Shown here one piece after another: positions 17,421-28,700 of a stretch of 64,000 bases of DNA. How positions within the stretch are numbered: the first letter of the stretch is position 1; every line of letters starts with the position of its first letter. Location: positions 2,537,501 through 2,601,500 of the forward strand of contig NZ_CP030104.1 in NCBI RefSeq assembly GCF_003269425.1, in the 5' to 3' direction. Under the pieces are notes generated by a model. It saw only the letters and a list, made by a program, of their open reading frames with translations. It had not been told where the DNA came from and searched no databases. Source of the DNA: Flagellimonas maritima (GTDB lineage Bacteria; Bacteroidota; Bacteroidia; Flavobacteriales; Flavobacteriaceae). The translations under genes were made by a program, and so were the position numbers.

Positions 17421-18626
17421 ATGTTGGCACTATTTAAAAATTTGAAAGGTGATAAAGCCATATGGGGCGTAGTGGCCCTTTTGGCACTTTTCTCTTTTTT
17501 GCCGGTATATAGTGCCAGTACCAATCTGGTTTATGTGAACGATGATGGCACTACGTTTGGACATTTGGTCAAACATGCTGTATTGTTGTTTTTAGGTTTC
17601 GGAATCATTTATGCCGTACATCGTATACCTACGCATTATTTTAAGGGGCTTTCCATAATCGCATTACCGATTGTTTTAATTCTTTTAGCCTATACCTTAA
17701 CAGTTGAAACTAGAATTGGAGGAGTAACGGCAAACCGGTGGATTAAGATTCCTTTTGTAGGGGTGAACTTCCAAACCTCGACCTTGGCATCTGTGGTATT
17801 GATGCTTTGGATTGCACGGTACCTCACAAAAATCAAGGACGTATCCATAACATTCAAGGAAAGCATATTGCCTTTGTGGTTACCGACAGCTTTGGTCGTT
17901 TTGTTAATTCTACCGGAGAATTTTTCCACTGCTGCAATCATTTGCTTCTTAGTGATGGTGCTTTGTTTTCTTGGAGGATATCCGTTAAAATATTTGTTTG
18001 CCATGGTAGGAACAGGGATAGTAATCTCTGGAATGTTTTTGTTCGTGCTTTTCAAGGCCCCAGAAATATTACCGCAAAGAGCAGGGACCTGGAAATCAAG
18101 AATAGAAACGTTTTGGAGTCCGGAAAAAGCTGGGAAAGATGATTTGCATCAACTAACGCTAGCAAAAATCGCCATTGCAGAAGGTGGAATCGTAGGTAAG
18201 GGTGCAGGTAAAAGTGTAATAAAGAACATGTTGTCACAAAGTACTTCAGATTTCATTTTTGCCATTATTATAGAAGAATATGGTCTTTTGGGCGGCGGAG
18301 CACTATTGTTCTTCTATCTATTGTTGCTTTTCCGGATTGTGGTAGTTGCCAATTCCGCAAAAACCGTTTTTTCGAAACTGTTGGTTATTGGCGTGGGTCT
18401 GCCCATTGTATTTCAAGCCTTTATCAATATGGCAGTTGTGGTACAATTATTTCCGGTAACGGGCCAGCCATTGCCTTTGATCAGTATGGGTGGAACATCA
18501 ATTTGGATGACTTGTATGGCAATCGGGATAATATTGAGCGCAAGCAACAAAAAAGAAAATTTAGAGGAGGAATCCTATAATATAGATGAAAGTAATCCTT
18601 TAGAAGTATTGAGTGGACAACTATAG
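17421..18626 (+). CDS. ftsW: Septal peptidoglycan polymerase FtsW (SEDS family)
   Basis: A SEDS-family glycosyltransferase that polymerises lipid II at the septum together with FtsI. The 401-residue protein has about ten membrane helices. It shows the SEDS features: a conserved periplasmic loop with [44 protein letters not shown], and the C-terminal [14 protein letters not shown]. The cytoplasmic tail is acidic. The last 14 bases overlap murG. Confidence 0.95.
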   Translation: MLALFKNLKGDKAIWGVVALLALFSFLPVYSASTNLVYVNDDGTTFGHLVKHAVLLFLGFGIIYAVHRIPTHYFKGLSIIALPIVLILLAYTLTVETRIGGVTANRWIKIPFVGVNFQTSTLASVVLMLWIARYLTKIKDVSITFKESILPLWLPTALVVLLILPENFSTAAIICFLVMVLCFLGGYPLKYLFAMVGTGIVISGMFLFVLFKAPEILPQRAGTWKSRIETFWSPEKAGKDDLHQLTLAKIAIAEGGIVGKGAGKSVIKNMLSQSTSDFIFAIIIEEYGLLGGGALLFFYLLLLFRIVVVANSAKTVFSKLLVIGVGLPIVFQAFINMAVVVQLFPVTGQPLPLISMGGTSIWMTCMAIGIILSASNKKENLEEESYNIDESNPLEVLSGQL

Positions 18627-19701
18627 ATTCATACTTTCTGGAGGAGGCACTGGAGGGCATATATATCCAGCTATTGCTATAGCCAATGAGCTGAAAAAAC
18701 GGTTTCCGAACGCAGATTTTTTGTTTGTTGGAGCAAAGGATAGGATGGAAATGGAAAAAGTGCCACAGGCTGGGTATAAAATAGAAGGACTTTGGATAAG
18801 TGGATTACAACGTAGGCTGACATTGGGCAATTTGATGTTCCCATCAAAAGTGATAAGTAGTTTGTTAAGAGCGAGAAAAATATTGAAACAATTTAACCCT
18901 GATGTTGCTATTGGCACGGGTGGGTTTGCCAGTGGACCATTGTTGAAAGTGGCTTCAAATTCAAACGTTCCGTACGTGTTGCAGGAACAAAATTCTTTTG
19001 CGGGCATTACAAATAAGTTGTTGGCCAAAAAAGCAAACCGTATTTGCGTAGCCTATGATGGTATGGAACGCTTTTTTCCAAAGGATAAAATAGTCAAAAC
19101 GGGTAATCCCGTTCGCTCTGATTTGGTAGACTTAAATGTAGGTAAGAAGGAAGCAAATGATTTCTTTGGCTTGCAAGAAGATAAAAAAACAGTGCTCGTA
19201 ATAGGTGGAAGTTTAGGGGCAAGAAGGGTGAACCAATTGATTGAAAAAGAGTTGGACTTTTTTAAAGATCAAGATGTTCAAATTATCTGGCAATGTGGCA
19301 AGCTTTATTTTGAAGCGTATAAAATACACGATTCTGGTTCAGTGAAGGTATTGGCATTTTTAAATCGCATGGATTACGCCTACACTGCTGCGGATTTGAT
19401 TATCTCCAGAGCTGGGGCAGGATCCGTATCGGAACTCTGTATTGTGGGAAAACCGGTTCTCTTTATCCCTTCACCAAACGTTGCTGAAGATCATCAAACA
19501 AAAAATGCTGAAGCTTTGGTTTCTGAGAAAGCGGCATTAATGATTAAGGAAGTTATGTTGGATGCAGAATTCGAAAAGACTTTTATTGATTTAATGATTT
19601 TCGAGGAACTTCAGAATGAATTGAGTGTAAATATCAAGAAGTTGGCTATGCCAAAGGCAACAGAACATATAGTAGATGAAATTGAAAAGCTGTTAAAATG
19701 A
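18613..19701 (+). CDS. murG: Lipid II synthase MurG (GlcNAc transferase)
   Basis: A peripheral membrane GT-B glycosyltransferase that adds GlcNAc to lipid I to make lipid II. The 362-residue protein starts with GTG inside ftsW (14-base overlap). That start places [20 protein letters not shown] exactly as in the family, with the glycine-rich motif near residue 10. The second GT-B motif [12 protein letters not shown] and the UDP-GlcNAc-binding [12 protein letters not shown] are intact. Confidence 0.97.
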   Translation: MDNYRFILSGGGTGGHIYPAIAIANELKKRFPNADFLFVGAKDRMEMEKVPQAGYKIEGLWISGLQRRLTLGNLMFPSKVISSLLRARKILKQFNPDVAIGTGGFASGPLLKVASNSNVPYVLQEQNSFAGITNKLLAKKANRICVAYDGMERFFPKDKIVKTGNPVRSDLVDLNVGKKEANDFFGLQEDKKTVLVIGGSLGARRVNQLIEKELDFFKDQDVQIIWQCGKLYFEAYKIHDSGSVKVLAFLNRMDYAYTAADLIISRAGAGSVSELCIVGKPVLFIPSPNVAEDHQTKNAEALVSEKAALMIKEVMLDAEFEKTFIDLMIFEELQNELSVNIKKLAMPKATEHIVDEIEKLLK

Positions 19702-21050
19702 ATTTGAAGGATATACATAACGTCTATTTTATAGGTATAGGAGGTATAGGTATGTCCGCATTGGCACGCTATTTTAAATTCATCAACAAGAATGTTTCCG
19801 GTTACGATAGAACAAGCTCACCAATAACGGACGAACTTATCAAGAATAAAATATTGGTTCATTTTGAAGACTCAATGGATTCAATTCCAGAAAATTTCAA
19901 ACGAAAAGAAAATACTTTGGTGGTTTATACACCTGCGGTACCTTCTACACATTCTGAACTGAATTTTTTCCTGAACGAAGGATTTGAAATCAAAAAACGG
20001 TCTGAAGTATTAGGAATCATAACTAAAGATTCCTTTTGTTTTGCGGTGGCAGGAACTCATGGCAAAACTACAACCTCTTGCATTTTGGCACATTTGCTCA
20101 AAGAATGTGACGTTCCTTTTACCGCTTTTTTAGGAGGGATTTCTGAAGATTTCAATAGCAATTTTGTACTTAAAGGTACAAAATATTCAGTGGTAGAGGC
20201 AGATGAGTTTGACCGCTCATTTCTTCAGCTTTCACCGAATGTTGCATGCATAACTTCTTTGGATGCCGATCATTTGGATATATATGGTAATGGTGAGGAA
20301 TTGGAAAAATCATTCAAGGATTTCACAAAAAGGCTAAAACCGGAAGGAGTTCTATTTATCAAAAATGGATTGGCTTTGGAGGGTGTCACATACGGAATTG
20401 AAGATGATTCAGATTTTCGTGCCGAAGACATTTCAGTTGAAAATGGCACTTACATTTTTAATCTGGTTACTCCAAAAGGAGTTCTTAAAGAGGTTTGCTT
20501 CAACAAGCCTGGAAGACATAACCTACTCAATGGATTGGTAGCTTTTGCAATGGCCGCAGAGGCAAATTTTCCAATGCAGGAGTTGGCCAATGCTTTGGGA
20601 ACATTTATGGGAGTACAACGAAGGTTTTCATACCAAATTAAAGAAAAAGACTTTGTTTTCATCGATGATTATGCACACCATCCAACAGAAATCAACGCTG
20701 TATATCAAGCTATAAAAGAAATGCATCCTAAAAAGTCGATAACAGCGGTCTTTCAACCTCATCTGTTTTCCAGAACGAGAGATTTTGCCGAGGATTTTGC
20801 GGATAGTCTTTCACAATTTGATATGATTTTATTGCTTGAGATATATCCTGCAAGGGAAGAACCAATTGAGGGAATTACTTCTGATTGGTTACTGGATAAA
20901 ATAGATAACAAAAGAAAAAAGTTGATTTCCAAATCAGAATTGATAGCCGAAATCAAAAAATGTAAAGCAGAAGTATTGGTAACGATGGGAGCAGGTGATA
21001 TTGGTCTGGAAGTTCCCAAAATAAAAAGAGAATTGGCTTATGCGAGTTAA
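19698..21050 (+). CDS. murC: UDP-MurNAc:L-alanine ligase MurC
   Basis: The first Mur ligase, joining L-alanine to UDP-MurNAc. The 450-residue protein has the N-terminal Rossmann motif [15 protein letters not shown], the P-loop [32 protein letters not shown] and FQPHLFSRT. It overlaps murG by 4 bases (ATGA) and ftsQ by 11 bases. Confidence 0.97.
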   Translation: MNLKDIHNVYFIGIGGIGMSALARYFKFINKNVSGYDRTSSPITDELIKNKILVHFEDSMDSIPENFKRKENTLVVYTPAVPSTHSELNFFLNEGFEIKKRSEVLGIITKDSFCFAVAGTHGKTTTSCILAHLLKECDVPFTAFLGGISEDFNSNFVLKGTKYSVVEADEFDRSFLQLSPNVACITSLDADHLDIYGNGEELEKSFKDFTKRLKPEGVLFIKNGLALEGVTYGIEDDSDFRAEDISVENGTYIFNLVTPKGVLKEVCFNKPGRHNLLNGLVAFAMAAEANFPMQELANALGTFMGVQRRFSYQIKEKDFVFIDDYAHHPTEINAVYQAIKEMHPKKSITAVFQPHLFSRTRDFAEDFADSLSQFDMILLLEIYPAREEPIEGITSDWLLDKIDNKRKKLISKSELIAEIKKCKAEVLVTMGAGDIGLEVPKIKRELAYAS

Positions 21051-21759
21051 CTGGAATTACATAAAACTATCTTTTCTGGCCATAGCCATAGTAGGGCTTT
21101 ATGGTTTTGCAGATTTTAGAAGTAAAAATAAAAAAGTGGTCGATGTTTCGATTAAGTTTTTGGGAGACAATAACTTATATCTAACAGAAACGTCAGTTAA
21201 TAAATTGTTAATACAAAATTATGGTACAGTAAAAAACAGGACTAAAGAAGAATTAGTTTTGAATACCATAGAGGAAGTCGTTCTGTCCAACGATATGGTT
21301 AAAAACGCCCAGGTCTATCTTACTGTAAATGGAGAGCTTATCACAAAGATCGTTCAGCGTAAACCAATTGGAAGAGTAGAAGGAGTCTCTAAATTTTATT
21401 TGGATGACTTGGGTGAACGTATGCCTTTATCCAAAAATCACTCGGCACGAGTTCCGATAATAACGGGTAAAATCACGGGCAAGAGCCTTGAGGATGCCTA
21501 CACGATTTTAAATTATATCAACGAAGATGATTTTCTTAGGAAAAACGTCATCGGAATACATATTGAAGAAGAGGGAAAGTATCAACTAAAGTTCCGTTTG
21601 GAAAACTTTGTAGTGAATCTGGGCGGCGTTGATAACCTGAACGAGAAATTTAAAAATTTTATGGCCTTTTATGCGAAAGCCGTTAAAGATAATTCTTTGG
21701 AGGATTACGCAGTAGTGAGTTTGGAATTTGACAATCAAGTGGTTTGCACCAAAATATAA
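21040..21759 (+). CDS. ftsQ: Divisome protein FtsQ
   Basis: A bitopic division protein with a short cytoplasmic N-terminus, one membrane helix (about 7-24), and periplasmic POTRA and beta domains. The 239-residue protein is shorter and more divergent than E. coli FtsQ, as usual in Flavobacteriaceae. The start ATG overlaps the murC end by 11 bases. The call rests on topology, the segment with NAQVYLTVNGELITKIVQRKPIGR (a DivIB-like pattern), and its position between murC and ftsA. Confidence 0.9.
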   Translation: MRVNWNYIKLSFLAIAIVGLYGFADFRSKNKKVVDVSIKFLGDNNLYLTETSVNKLLIQNYGTVKNRTKEELVLNTIEEVVLSNDMVKNAQVYLTVNGELITKIVQRKPIGRVEGVSKFYLDDLGERMPLSKNHSARVPIITGKITGKSLEDAYTILNYINEDDFLRKNVIGIHIEEEGKYQLKFRLENFVVNLGGVDNLNEKFKNFMAFYAKAVKDNSLEDYAVVSLEFDNQVVCTKI

Positions 21760-21762
21760 CAT

Positions 21763-23088
21763 ATGGAACAGGGTAATTATTCAATTGGATTGGACATCGG
21801 AACCACCAAGATCGTGGCGATCATTGGTAAAGAAAACGAGTATGGCAAAATTGAGATTTTAGGAACGGGAAAATCCAAAAGCTTGGGGGTACATAGGGGC
21901 GTGGTAAACAATATTACGCAAACCATTTCCTCTATTCAGCAAGCTGTAGAACAGGCGGAGTTGGATGCTGGTCTAAAGATTGGCTCCGTAGTTGTGGGTA
22001 TTGCAGGGCAGCATATAAGAAGCCTTCAGCACAGTGATTACATTACCAGACCAGATTCTGAAGAGGTGATCAATGATGATGATCTGGAAAAACTTTGTAA
22101 TCAAGTATACAAACTTGTCATGCTTCCAGGGGAAGAAATCATTCATGTTCTGCCCCAAGAATACCGAGTGGATGGCCAAGCTGAAATCAAAGAGCCCAAA
22201 GGAATGTACGGCGGACGTTTGGAAGCCAATTTCCATGTAGTTGTTGGGCAGGTATCATCCATAAAAAATATTGGTAGATGCATTAAAAGTGCTGGATTGG
22301 ACCTTGCAAATATTACCCTGGAGCCATTAGCGTCCGCTGAGGCTGTCTTGAGCCAAGAAGAGAAAGAGGCTGGTGTCGCACTAATTGATATAGGTGGCGG
22401 AACCACGGATTTGGCCATTTTTAAGGATGGTATAATTCGTCATACTTCTGTAATACCTTTTGGCGGCAATGTAATTACCGAGGATATCAAAGAAGGCTGT
22501 TCCATTATAGAAAAGCAAGCCGAATTGTTGAAAATAAAATTTGGTTCGGCATGGCCAGGTGAAAATAAAGATAATGAGATTGTTTCAATACCAGGGCTGC
22601 GAGGCAGGGAACCAAAAGAGATCACATTAAAAAATCTCTCCAAGATCATTCACGCTAGAGTTGTGGAAATTGTGGAGCAGGTCTATGTGGAGATTAAAAA
22701 CTATGGTCATGAAGATCAAAAGAAGAAACTCATTGCAGGGATTGTCCTAACTGGCGGAGGAAGCCAGCTAAAGCATTTAAAACAGTTGGTTGAATACATT
22801 ACCGGCATGGATACCCGTATTGGATACCCCAATGAACACTTGGCGGGAGATTCAGAAGAAGAAATCGCTAGTCCTTTATATGCAACTGCTGTAGGTCTTT
22901 TGATGAACGCCCTAGAAACCGAATCTGTTGAACCTGTTTTAAAAGAAGAGATTCCCGAAGAAGAACAGGTCTTGGTAGGACAAGAAAATGTGACTAGCCA
23001 ACGTACCAAGATGTCCACTAAAGAAAGGAAATCAATTTTTGATAAATGGTCCGAAAAATTAAAAGAATTTTTGGACAACGCAGAATAA
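21763..23088 (+). CDS. ftsA: Cell division protein FtsA
   Basis: An actin-like ATPase that tethers FtsZ filaments to the membrane. The 441-residue protein starts MEQGNYSIGLDIGTTKIVAI (phosphate 1 motif). It has the FtsA-specific SHS2 insertion and phosphate 2 motif VALIDIGGGTTDLAIF. The adenosine motif is IVLTGGGSQL, and the C-terminal segment KWSEKLKEFLDNAE is the amphipathic membrane-targeting helix. It starts 3 bases after ftsQ, and ftsZ follows after 37 bases. Confidence 0.97.
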   Translation: MEQGNYSIGLDIGTTKIVAIIGKENEYGKIEILGTGKSKSLGVHRGVVNNITQTISSIQQAVEQAELDAGLKIGSVVVGIAGQHIRSLQHSDYITRPDSEEVINDDDLEKLCNQVYKLVMLPGEEIIHVLPQEYRVDGQAEIKEPKGMYGGRLEANFHVVVGQVSSIKNIGRCIKSAGLDLANITLEPLASAEAVLSQEEKEAGVALIDIGGGTTDLAIFKDGIIRHTSVIPFGGNVITEDIKEGCSIIEKQAELLKIKFGSAWPGENKDNEIVSIPGLRGREPKEITLKNLSKIIHARVVEIVEQVYVEIKNYGHEDQKKKLIAGIVLTGGGSQLKHLKQLVEYITGMDTRIGYPNEHLAGDSEEEIASPLYATAVGLLMNALETESVEPVLKEEIPEEEQVLVGQENVTSQRTKMSTKERKSIFDKWSEKLKEFLDNAE

Positions 23089-23125
23089 AATTTAAAGCAT
23101 ACCCTAATAAGTAACAAATAGAATC

Positions 23126-25081
23126 ATGAGTAAAAACACCGAATTTGACAACATTTCTTTTGATCTTCCCAAAAACAAGAGCAACGTAATAAAAGTAATA
23201 GGAGTTGGCGGTGGTGGCAGCAATGCCATCAATCACATGTTTCAAGCTGGTATCAATGGAGTGGATTTTGTAATCTGCAATACCGATGCCCAAGCCTTGC
23301 AGAATAGTCCTGTGCCCAATAAAATTCAGTTGGGCGTATCCCTTACCGAAGGACTTGGCGCAGGTGCAAATCCCGAAGTAGGTGAACAGGCCGCTATAGA
23401 GAGCATGGAAGAGTTGAAGACCATGTTGGAGCAAACTACAAAAATGGTTTTTATTACTGCCGGTATGGGTGGTGGAACCGGAACAGGGGCAGCTCCAGTA
23501 ATTGCCAAAATTGCAAGGGAGATGGATGTGCTTACCGTAGGGATCGTCACTATTCCTTTTCAATTTGAAGGTGCTATGCGTAATAAGCAAGCACAACTGG
23601 GAATAGAAAAACTGCGTTCCAATGTGGACTCGTTGATTGTAATCAATAACAATAAGCTAAGGGAAGTCTATGGTAATCTCGGGTTTAAAGCTGGCTTCTC
23701 AAAAGCTGATGAAGTCTTGGCGACTGCTGCTAGGGGTATTGCAGAAGTAATAACACATCACTACACTCAAAACATTGATCTTAGGGATGCCAAAACCGTA
23801 TTGTCAGACAGTGGAACGGCAATCATGGGCTCATCCGCTGCATCCGGTTCGGCAAGAGCGGGAGAGGCAATCATGAAAGCATTGGATTCACCATTATTGA
23901 ACGATAATAAAATAAATGGGGCCAAGAACGTATTGTTACTTATTGTTTCCGGTACTCAAGAAATCACCATTGATGAAATTGGGGAAATCAATGATTATAT
24001 TCAAATTGAAGCAGGTCATGGAGCCAATATCATTATGGGTGTGGGTGAAGATGAAAATCTGGGCGATGCCATTGCAGTTACCGTAATTGCCACAGGTTTT
24101 AACATAGATCAACAGGACGATATTGTAAATACAGAAACAAAAAAAGTTTTTTACACGCTTGAAGATGAGCAGACTGCCGAGCAGGAACTGGATACCGATA
24201 CAACATTGATTCAAGAAATCAATGTTGAAAAGAACATTGTGGAAACAGAACCTGAAATAGTAAAGCACACACTTAATATGGAAGAAGTAGAGGAAGTAGT
24301 GCAAGTTCCAATAGAAGAGATTGACCTAATCCCAACTACGAACTATATAAGAAATTTCAATATTTTCTATGAAGAAGTAGTTCCCGAAGGTATTCAGGAT
24401 GATTTTGTTATCATAGAAGCGAAGAAAGTAATCAATGATATGGATGTGATAGATCCAGAAGAGGTTTCTGCAAAAGCTGAAGAAGATCAGTTTGCCCTTA
24501 CTTTCGACATGCCTTTGAACAACACCGAAACATCCGATGAAAAAGAACACACCATTACTTTTGATTTGGATGAAGATGTGCGCGATATGGATGTAAAAGA
24601 ATATGTTGAGGTAAAACCTGTACTGGAATATAGCAAGGAAAATGAAACACGCTACAATCTTGAAGAATACATGGAGCTGGAAACTAAATTGACAGGAGCC
24701 AGGTCCGTAGCTGAAACCCACGAGCCCAAAGTAGTAGAAGATGAACTGGTCTTTGAAAAGAAAACAATTGATGTAGAGGCCAATACAGGAGGCGAAAATT
24801 CTGTAGATAGTATAGATCCTTTCAACAGCTCTATAAATGATTTATTAAAAGATCGAGCTGACGAGAGAAGAAAAAAACTTAAAAACTTCAACTATAAGTT
24901 TCAGAACAATAGAAATAATATTGAGGAAATAGAAAAGCAACCGGCTTATAAAAGGCAAGGTGTTGATTTGGACGATACTCCACAAGAACAAAAAGTCTCT
25001 AGAACAACCCTTAGCGAGGACAGTAATGATGACTTGCAACTGCGTTCCAACAATTCCTTTTTGCACGATAATGTTGATTAG
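23126..25081 (+). CDS. ftsZ: Cell division GTPase FtsZ with a long acidic C-terminal linker
   Basis: The tubulin-like GTPase that forms the Z ring. The GTPase and C-terminal core (about 1-335) is normal, with the tubulin signature GGGTGTG at 115-121, the T7-type synergy region and NTDAQAL. The rest, about 315 residues, is a highly acidic, low-complexity linker rich in Glu, Asp and Val. It ends in a basic patch ([15 protein letters not shown]) and the terminal peptide [13 protein letters not shown]. The full length of 651 residues is much more than the ~380 of E. coli; long linkers are typical in Flavobacteriaceae. It is the last gene of the dcw run, followed by a terminator. Confidence 0.97.
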   Translation: MSKNTEFDNISFDLPKNKSNVIKVIGVGGGGSNAINHMFQAGINGVDFVICNTDAQALQNSPVPNKIQLGVSLTEGLGAGANPEVGEQAAIESMEELKTMLEQTTKMVFITAGMGGGTGTGAAPVIAKIAREMDVLTVGIVTIPFQFEGAMRNKQAQLGIEKLRSNVDSLIVINNNKLREVYGNLGFKAGFSKADEVLATAARGIAEVITHHYTQNIDLRDAKTVLSDSGTAIMGSSAASGSARAGEAIMKALDSPLLNDNKINGAKNVLLLIVSGTQEITIDEIGEINDYIQIEAGHGANIIMGVGEDENLGDAIAVTVIATGFNIDQQDDIVNTETKKVFYTLEDEQTAEQELDTDTTLIQEINVEKNIVETEPEIVKHTLNMEEVEEVVQVPIEEIDLIPTTNYIRNFNIFYEEVVPEGIQDDFVIIEAKKVINDMDVIDPEEVSAKAEEDQFALTFDMPLNNTETSDEKEHTITFDLDEDVRDMDVKEYVEVKPVLEYSKENETRYNLEEYMELETKLTGARSVAETHEPKVVEDELVFEKKTIDVEANTGGENSVDSIDPFNSSINDLLKDRADERRKKLKNFNYKFQNNRNNIEEIEKQPAYKRQGVDLDDTPQEQKVSRTTLSEDSNDDLQLRSNNSFLHDNVD

Positions 25082-25117
25082 TAGTGTTTAAATAGAAATC
25101 CATTTTAGATGGAAGCT

Positions 25118-25153
25118 TAAACCCGTTAGTTAAGACTTTCGGGTTTATTTTTT
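25118..25153 (+). terminator. Rho-independent terminator of the dcw cluster
   Basis: TAAACCCG and CGGGTTTA form a stem around a loop of about 14 bases, followed directly by a T-run (ATTTTTTT). It lies about 35 bases after the ftsZ stop. Confidence 0.8.
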
Positions 25154-25161
25154 TATCTTCG
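25154..25161 (+). promoter_or_regulatory. Candidate -7 box for yqeY, overlapping the ftsZ terminator T-run
   Basis: TATCTTCG is a one-mismatch match to TAnnTTTG, 20 bases before the yqeY ATG. It sits right at the end of the terminator T-run, so terminator and promoter are fused into one compact boundary. Confidence 0.5.
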
Positions 25162-25181
25162 CAGCCCAAAATAAAAAGAAA

Positions 25182-25634
25182 ATGAGTTTGCAGGAACAGG
25201 TAATGACAGAGATGAAAGCTGCAATGAAAGCGAAAGATACCGTTGCATTGGAATCATTACGTGCCATAAAATCCGCTATATTATTGGCAAAGACCGATAA
25301 AGGGAGTGGAGGAGAACTTTCTGAAGAGGATGAAGTAAAATTGGTACAAAAACTCGTAAAACAACGAAAGGATAGTGCAGCAATTTTCTCAGAACAGGGA
25401 AGAGATGACCTGGCCGCTCCAGAATTGGCTCAGGTTGCGGTAATTGAGAAGTTTTTGCCCGAACAGCTTACCGAGGAAGAAATCGAGAAGGTTGTTGTAC
25501 AGACTATTGACAATATCGGAGCTTCCGGAATGCAGGACATGGGAAAAGTGATGGGAATCGTTTCCAAAGAATTGGCCGGTCAGGCGGATGGAAAGACCAT
25601 TTCAACGATAGTAAGGACTAAATTGAGTTCATAA
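25182..25634 (+). CDS. yqeY: GatB/YqeY domain protein
   Basis: A 150-residue soluble protein made of the YqeY domain, the same helical domain found at the C-terminus of the amidotransferase subunit GatB. It starts MSLQEQVMTEMKAAMKAKD and has the family motifs LRAIKSAILLAKTDKG, LVKQRKDSAAIFSEQGR and GKVMGIVSKELAGQADGK. Stand-alone YqeY proteins may bind tRNA, but their function is not settled. It has its own promoter, and the tRNA-Arg gene follows after 6 bases, so the two may be co-transcribed. Confidence 0.93.
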   Translation: MSLQEQVMTEMKAAMKAKDTVALESLRAIKSAILLAKTDKGSGGELSEEDEVKLVQKLVKQRKDSAAIFSEQGRDDLAAPELAQVAVIEKFLPEQLTEEEIEKVVVQTIDNIGASGMQDMGKVMGIVSKELAGQADGKTISTIVRTKLSS

Positions 25635-25640
25635 GATTAA

Positions 25641-25714
25641 GGCCACGTAGCTCAGCTGAATAGAGCACTGGATTTCGGCTCCAGCGGTCGTAGGTTTGAA
25701 TCCTACCGTGGTCA
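25641..25714 (+). tRNA. tRNA-Arg (anticodon TCG)
   Basis: A complete cloverleaf of 74 bases can be drawn. The acceptor stem is GGCCACG/CGTGGTC, the D stem GCTC/GAGC, the anticodon stem CTGGA/TCCAG with loop TTTCGGC (anticodon TCG), and the T stem GTAGG/CCTAC with loop TTTGAAT. The discriminator is A. The CCA end is not encoded. It reads CGA/CGN arginine codons. Confidence 0.95.
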
Positions 25715-25727
25715 CGAATAGAAATAA

Positions 25728-25754
25728 GGCCTGAAAACATTATGTTTTCAGGCC
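25728..25754. terminator. Bidirectional terminator after tRNA-Arg
   Basis: A perfect 11-base stem (GGCCTGAAAAC / GTTTTCAGGCC) has a 5-base ATTAT loop and T-rich sequence on the plus side. It lies between the tRNA and the convergent protease gene and can serve both. Confidence 0.85.
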
Positions 25755-25778
25755 ATTTATTTTAGAAGTTATTCACTT

Positions 25779-28700
25779 TTAAGATTTTGTTTTAATTGGA
25801 TAAGCAGGTCGCTCCATTTGCTTTGGTGGATTTTCCTTTAATTGTTTTAAAACAATTTCAATCGCCTTTTCCAGCTGGGGATCTTGACCTTTTATAACAA
25901 GTTCAGGTAGTTGTTCCACTTCAATATCCGGGGCTACACCTTCATTTTCCACTCTAAATCCATCTTTGGTATAAAATGCCAGGTTTGGTGCTGTGACTAC
26001 ACCGCCATCTATAAATTCTGGATACCCCAATACACCAACAAGACCGCCCCAGGTACGTTTCCCTACAATGGTCCCAACTTTGAATTTTCTGAACATCCAA
26101 GGAAGATAATCGCCTCCAGAACCAGCGGTTTCATCTGTAATCATCACTTTTGGGCCTTGAATGGACGCGCTTGGTGATTTCAAATCCTGTCCATACCTAA
26201 AGTTCCAGTATGCCTGTTCAGGACGTTTTAAGATATCGATATAATAATCTGCCAAAGAGCCTCCACCATTATAACGTTCATCAATTATGATAGCTTTTTT
26301 ATCTGCTTGAGGAAAAAAGTAGCGCTTAAAATATTCAAATCCAGCTGTGGTGGTATTTGGAACGTACACATAAGCAACATCTCCATTGGAAGCCTCGTGC
26401 ACTTTTTTCATATTGCCTTCCACCCAGTCCCGATTTCTGATAGCCCATTCGGTGGCCAAGGGAGTTACTTTGAATGTTCTGGAATTTGTGCCGTCCGCAT
26501 TTTTGCTCACTTTTAAATCAACCAATGTATTTGCCGTATTTTCAAAAAAGCTGTAAAGATTGTCCGTGCCCGTTACATTTTTCCCATTCACTGCGATGAT
26601 ATAGTCACCTACGTTTACGTCAATGCCCGGTTCAGTAAGTGGCGACCTTAAATCAGGTGTCCAATTGAGTCCACCATAGATCTTGCTTATCTGATAGCGA
26701 TTGTTCTTAATGGTATAGTTGGCGCCCAAAAGTCCCCCAGGAATCTCTTCCGGTTCGTTCATTTCGTCCCCACGGCTACCAAAACGATGATGCCCTACTG
26801 CCAATTCACTGAACATCCATTGCATTACACGATACAGATCTTGTTTGCTGGCCGCATGTTGTATGAAAGGCTCATATTTTGTTTTCATGGCGTTCCAATC
26901 AACCCCGTGCATTCCAGGGTCATAGAAGTAATCCCTGTTTACGCGCCATGCTTCGTGAAAGATGTTTTTCCATTCGTCAACAGGATTAATTTTTATGGAA
27001 ATGGCATCTAAATTGATAGGGGCTTCTTCAGATTTTTTACCGATATCCGAAACAAACCAAGAACCTTTATTGTTGTAGAACATCTTTTTTCCGCCCGCAG
27101 CAATTTGATAGCTGTTTAGCGGCATCAATTCCTCTGATTCTCTTTTATCGAAGGTGAATTTGTTGAGGTATGATTCTGAAGTGTCAAATGAAGAAGATAT
27201 ATAGTAGAGTTCCCCTTCTTTGACCGAGCCAAGTTTACTGTAATCCCCTGCTTTTACGGGAAGGGCAATCATTCTATTCTCAATGTTTTCCCAATCGATA
27301 AATAATGTTTTAGGGGCTTCGACTTTTTGTTTATTTTTTTTTGAGCTATCCTTTTCTTTGGTTTCTTCTTTTTCTTCACCTTTTTCGATGTCGTTCTGTT
27401 TCTTCAAAGGGGATACTACCTCTTTTTGAAGCGTTATTGCATATATGGATGTTGTTAATACCTTATCGATATTGGATTGATCGAACCAATTGACCACGGG
27501 TCCCGCATCGGTCGACGCTAAAAGATAAACGTATTTGCCGCTTGGGTCAAAAATGGGGCTCGTTACGTTGGAAAGTCCGTCCGTAAGCTCATAGGATTTG
27601 TTTTCCGATAAGGAATATAGAAAGGCCTTCTCAAAATTGGTGGCTATTACCTTTGTATAGGCAATCCAATTGGAATCAAAGGACCAATCGCTAAAGAGAT
27701 CCCTTATATCACCAGGAACAAAGAGGTCGTCCTGAGCGATTTTTATGGTTTTTTTAGAAGCTATATCGGTAATGAATAAATTACGCCCATTATCCACATA
27801 GCTTACTTTCTTACTGTTTGGAGACCAGTGTATGTTTGCATAAAATCCCGTTCCTTGTAATTGAATTTCTTTAACAGAACCGTTATCTACATTTTGTACA
27901 TGCATGGCATATTCGCCTGAAGCATCGGAAAAATAGGCTATGGATTTACCATCTGGGGACCATTTTGGGAATTTTTCGTGCGTTCCGGTCGTTTGTGTAA
28001 TGTTGTCAACATCTCCCTTTTCTGCGGGAACGGTAACGATATCTCCTCTAAAGTCGACAACCACTCTTGCACCAGAAGGGGAAACCGTAGCTGAGCGGAC
28101 ATACTCCTTACCGGAAACAAAACGCTCACGCAATTCCAAAAGGTCGGTGGTAATGGTTATGGTCAGTTTTTTGTCGGTTCCAGAAGCCGTGTCAAAAATA
28201 TGTAACGTTCCCGCATGTTCATAGATAATGTCAGTTTTGTACGCTTTGGGATTGATGACAGGAAAATCTTTGTAATCAGTATGTTTTTTGACTGTTTTGG
28301 TGCCGGTACTATAACTGTATAGGTTAAACTCTCCATCACGGTCGCTTCTAAAGTACACGTTTTCGCCTATCCACTGGGGTTGGGTATCGTTGCTTCCTCC
28401 ATTGGGCTTCGGAATTTCGTCCACTTTATGATTCTCGGTATTGTAGACCCAAATTCGTGATATACGCCCGCCCCGATAATGCTTCCATTGGTTAAAGGCA
28501 TCAAAAATGGGCGTGTAGGCCATATGGCTACCATCATCGGAATACGTGGCCCAGAATGCATTGGGAATATCAAGTTGTGAGGTGGCACCTCCACCTATTG
28601 GTACCGTGTAAAGTTGAAGATATCTGTTTGTATGTGAATTTCGTTGTGATGCAAAGAGGACTTTTTTCCCATCTGGAGTAAAATCCCGTACAAAATCGTT

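Noticed and set aside
23936..24721. Minus-strand open frames inside ftsZ
   Set aside because: They are shadows of the biased, acidic linker codons and encode Phe/Ile-rich nonsense.
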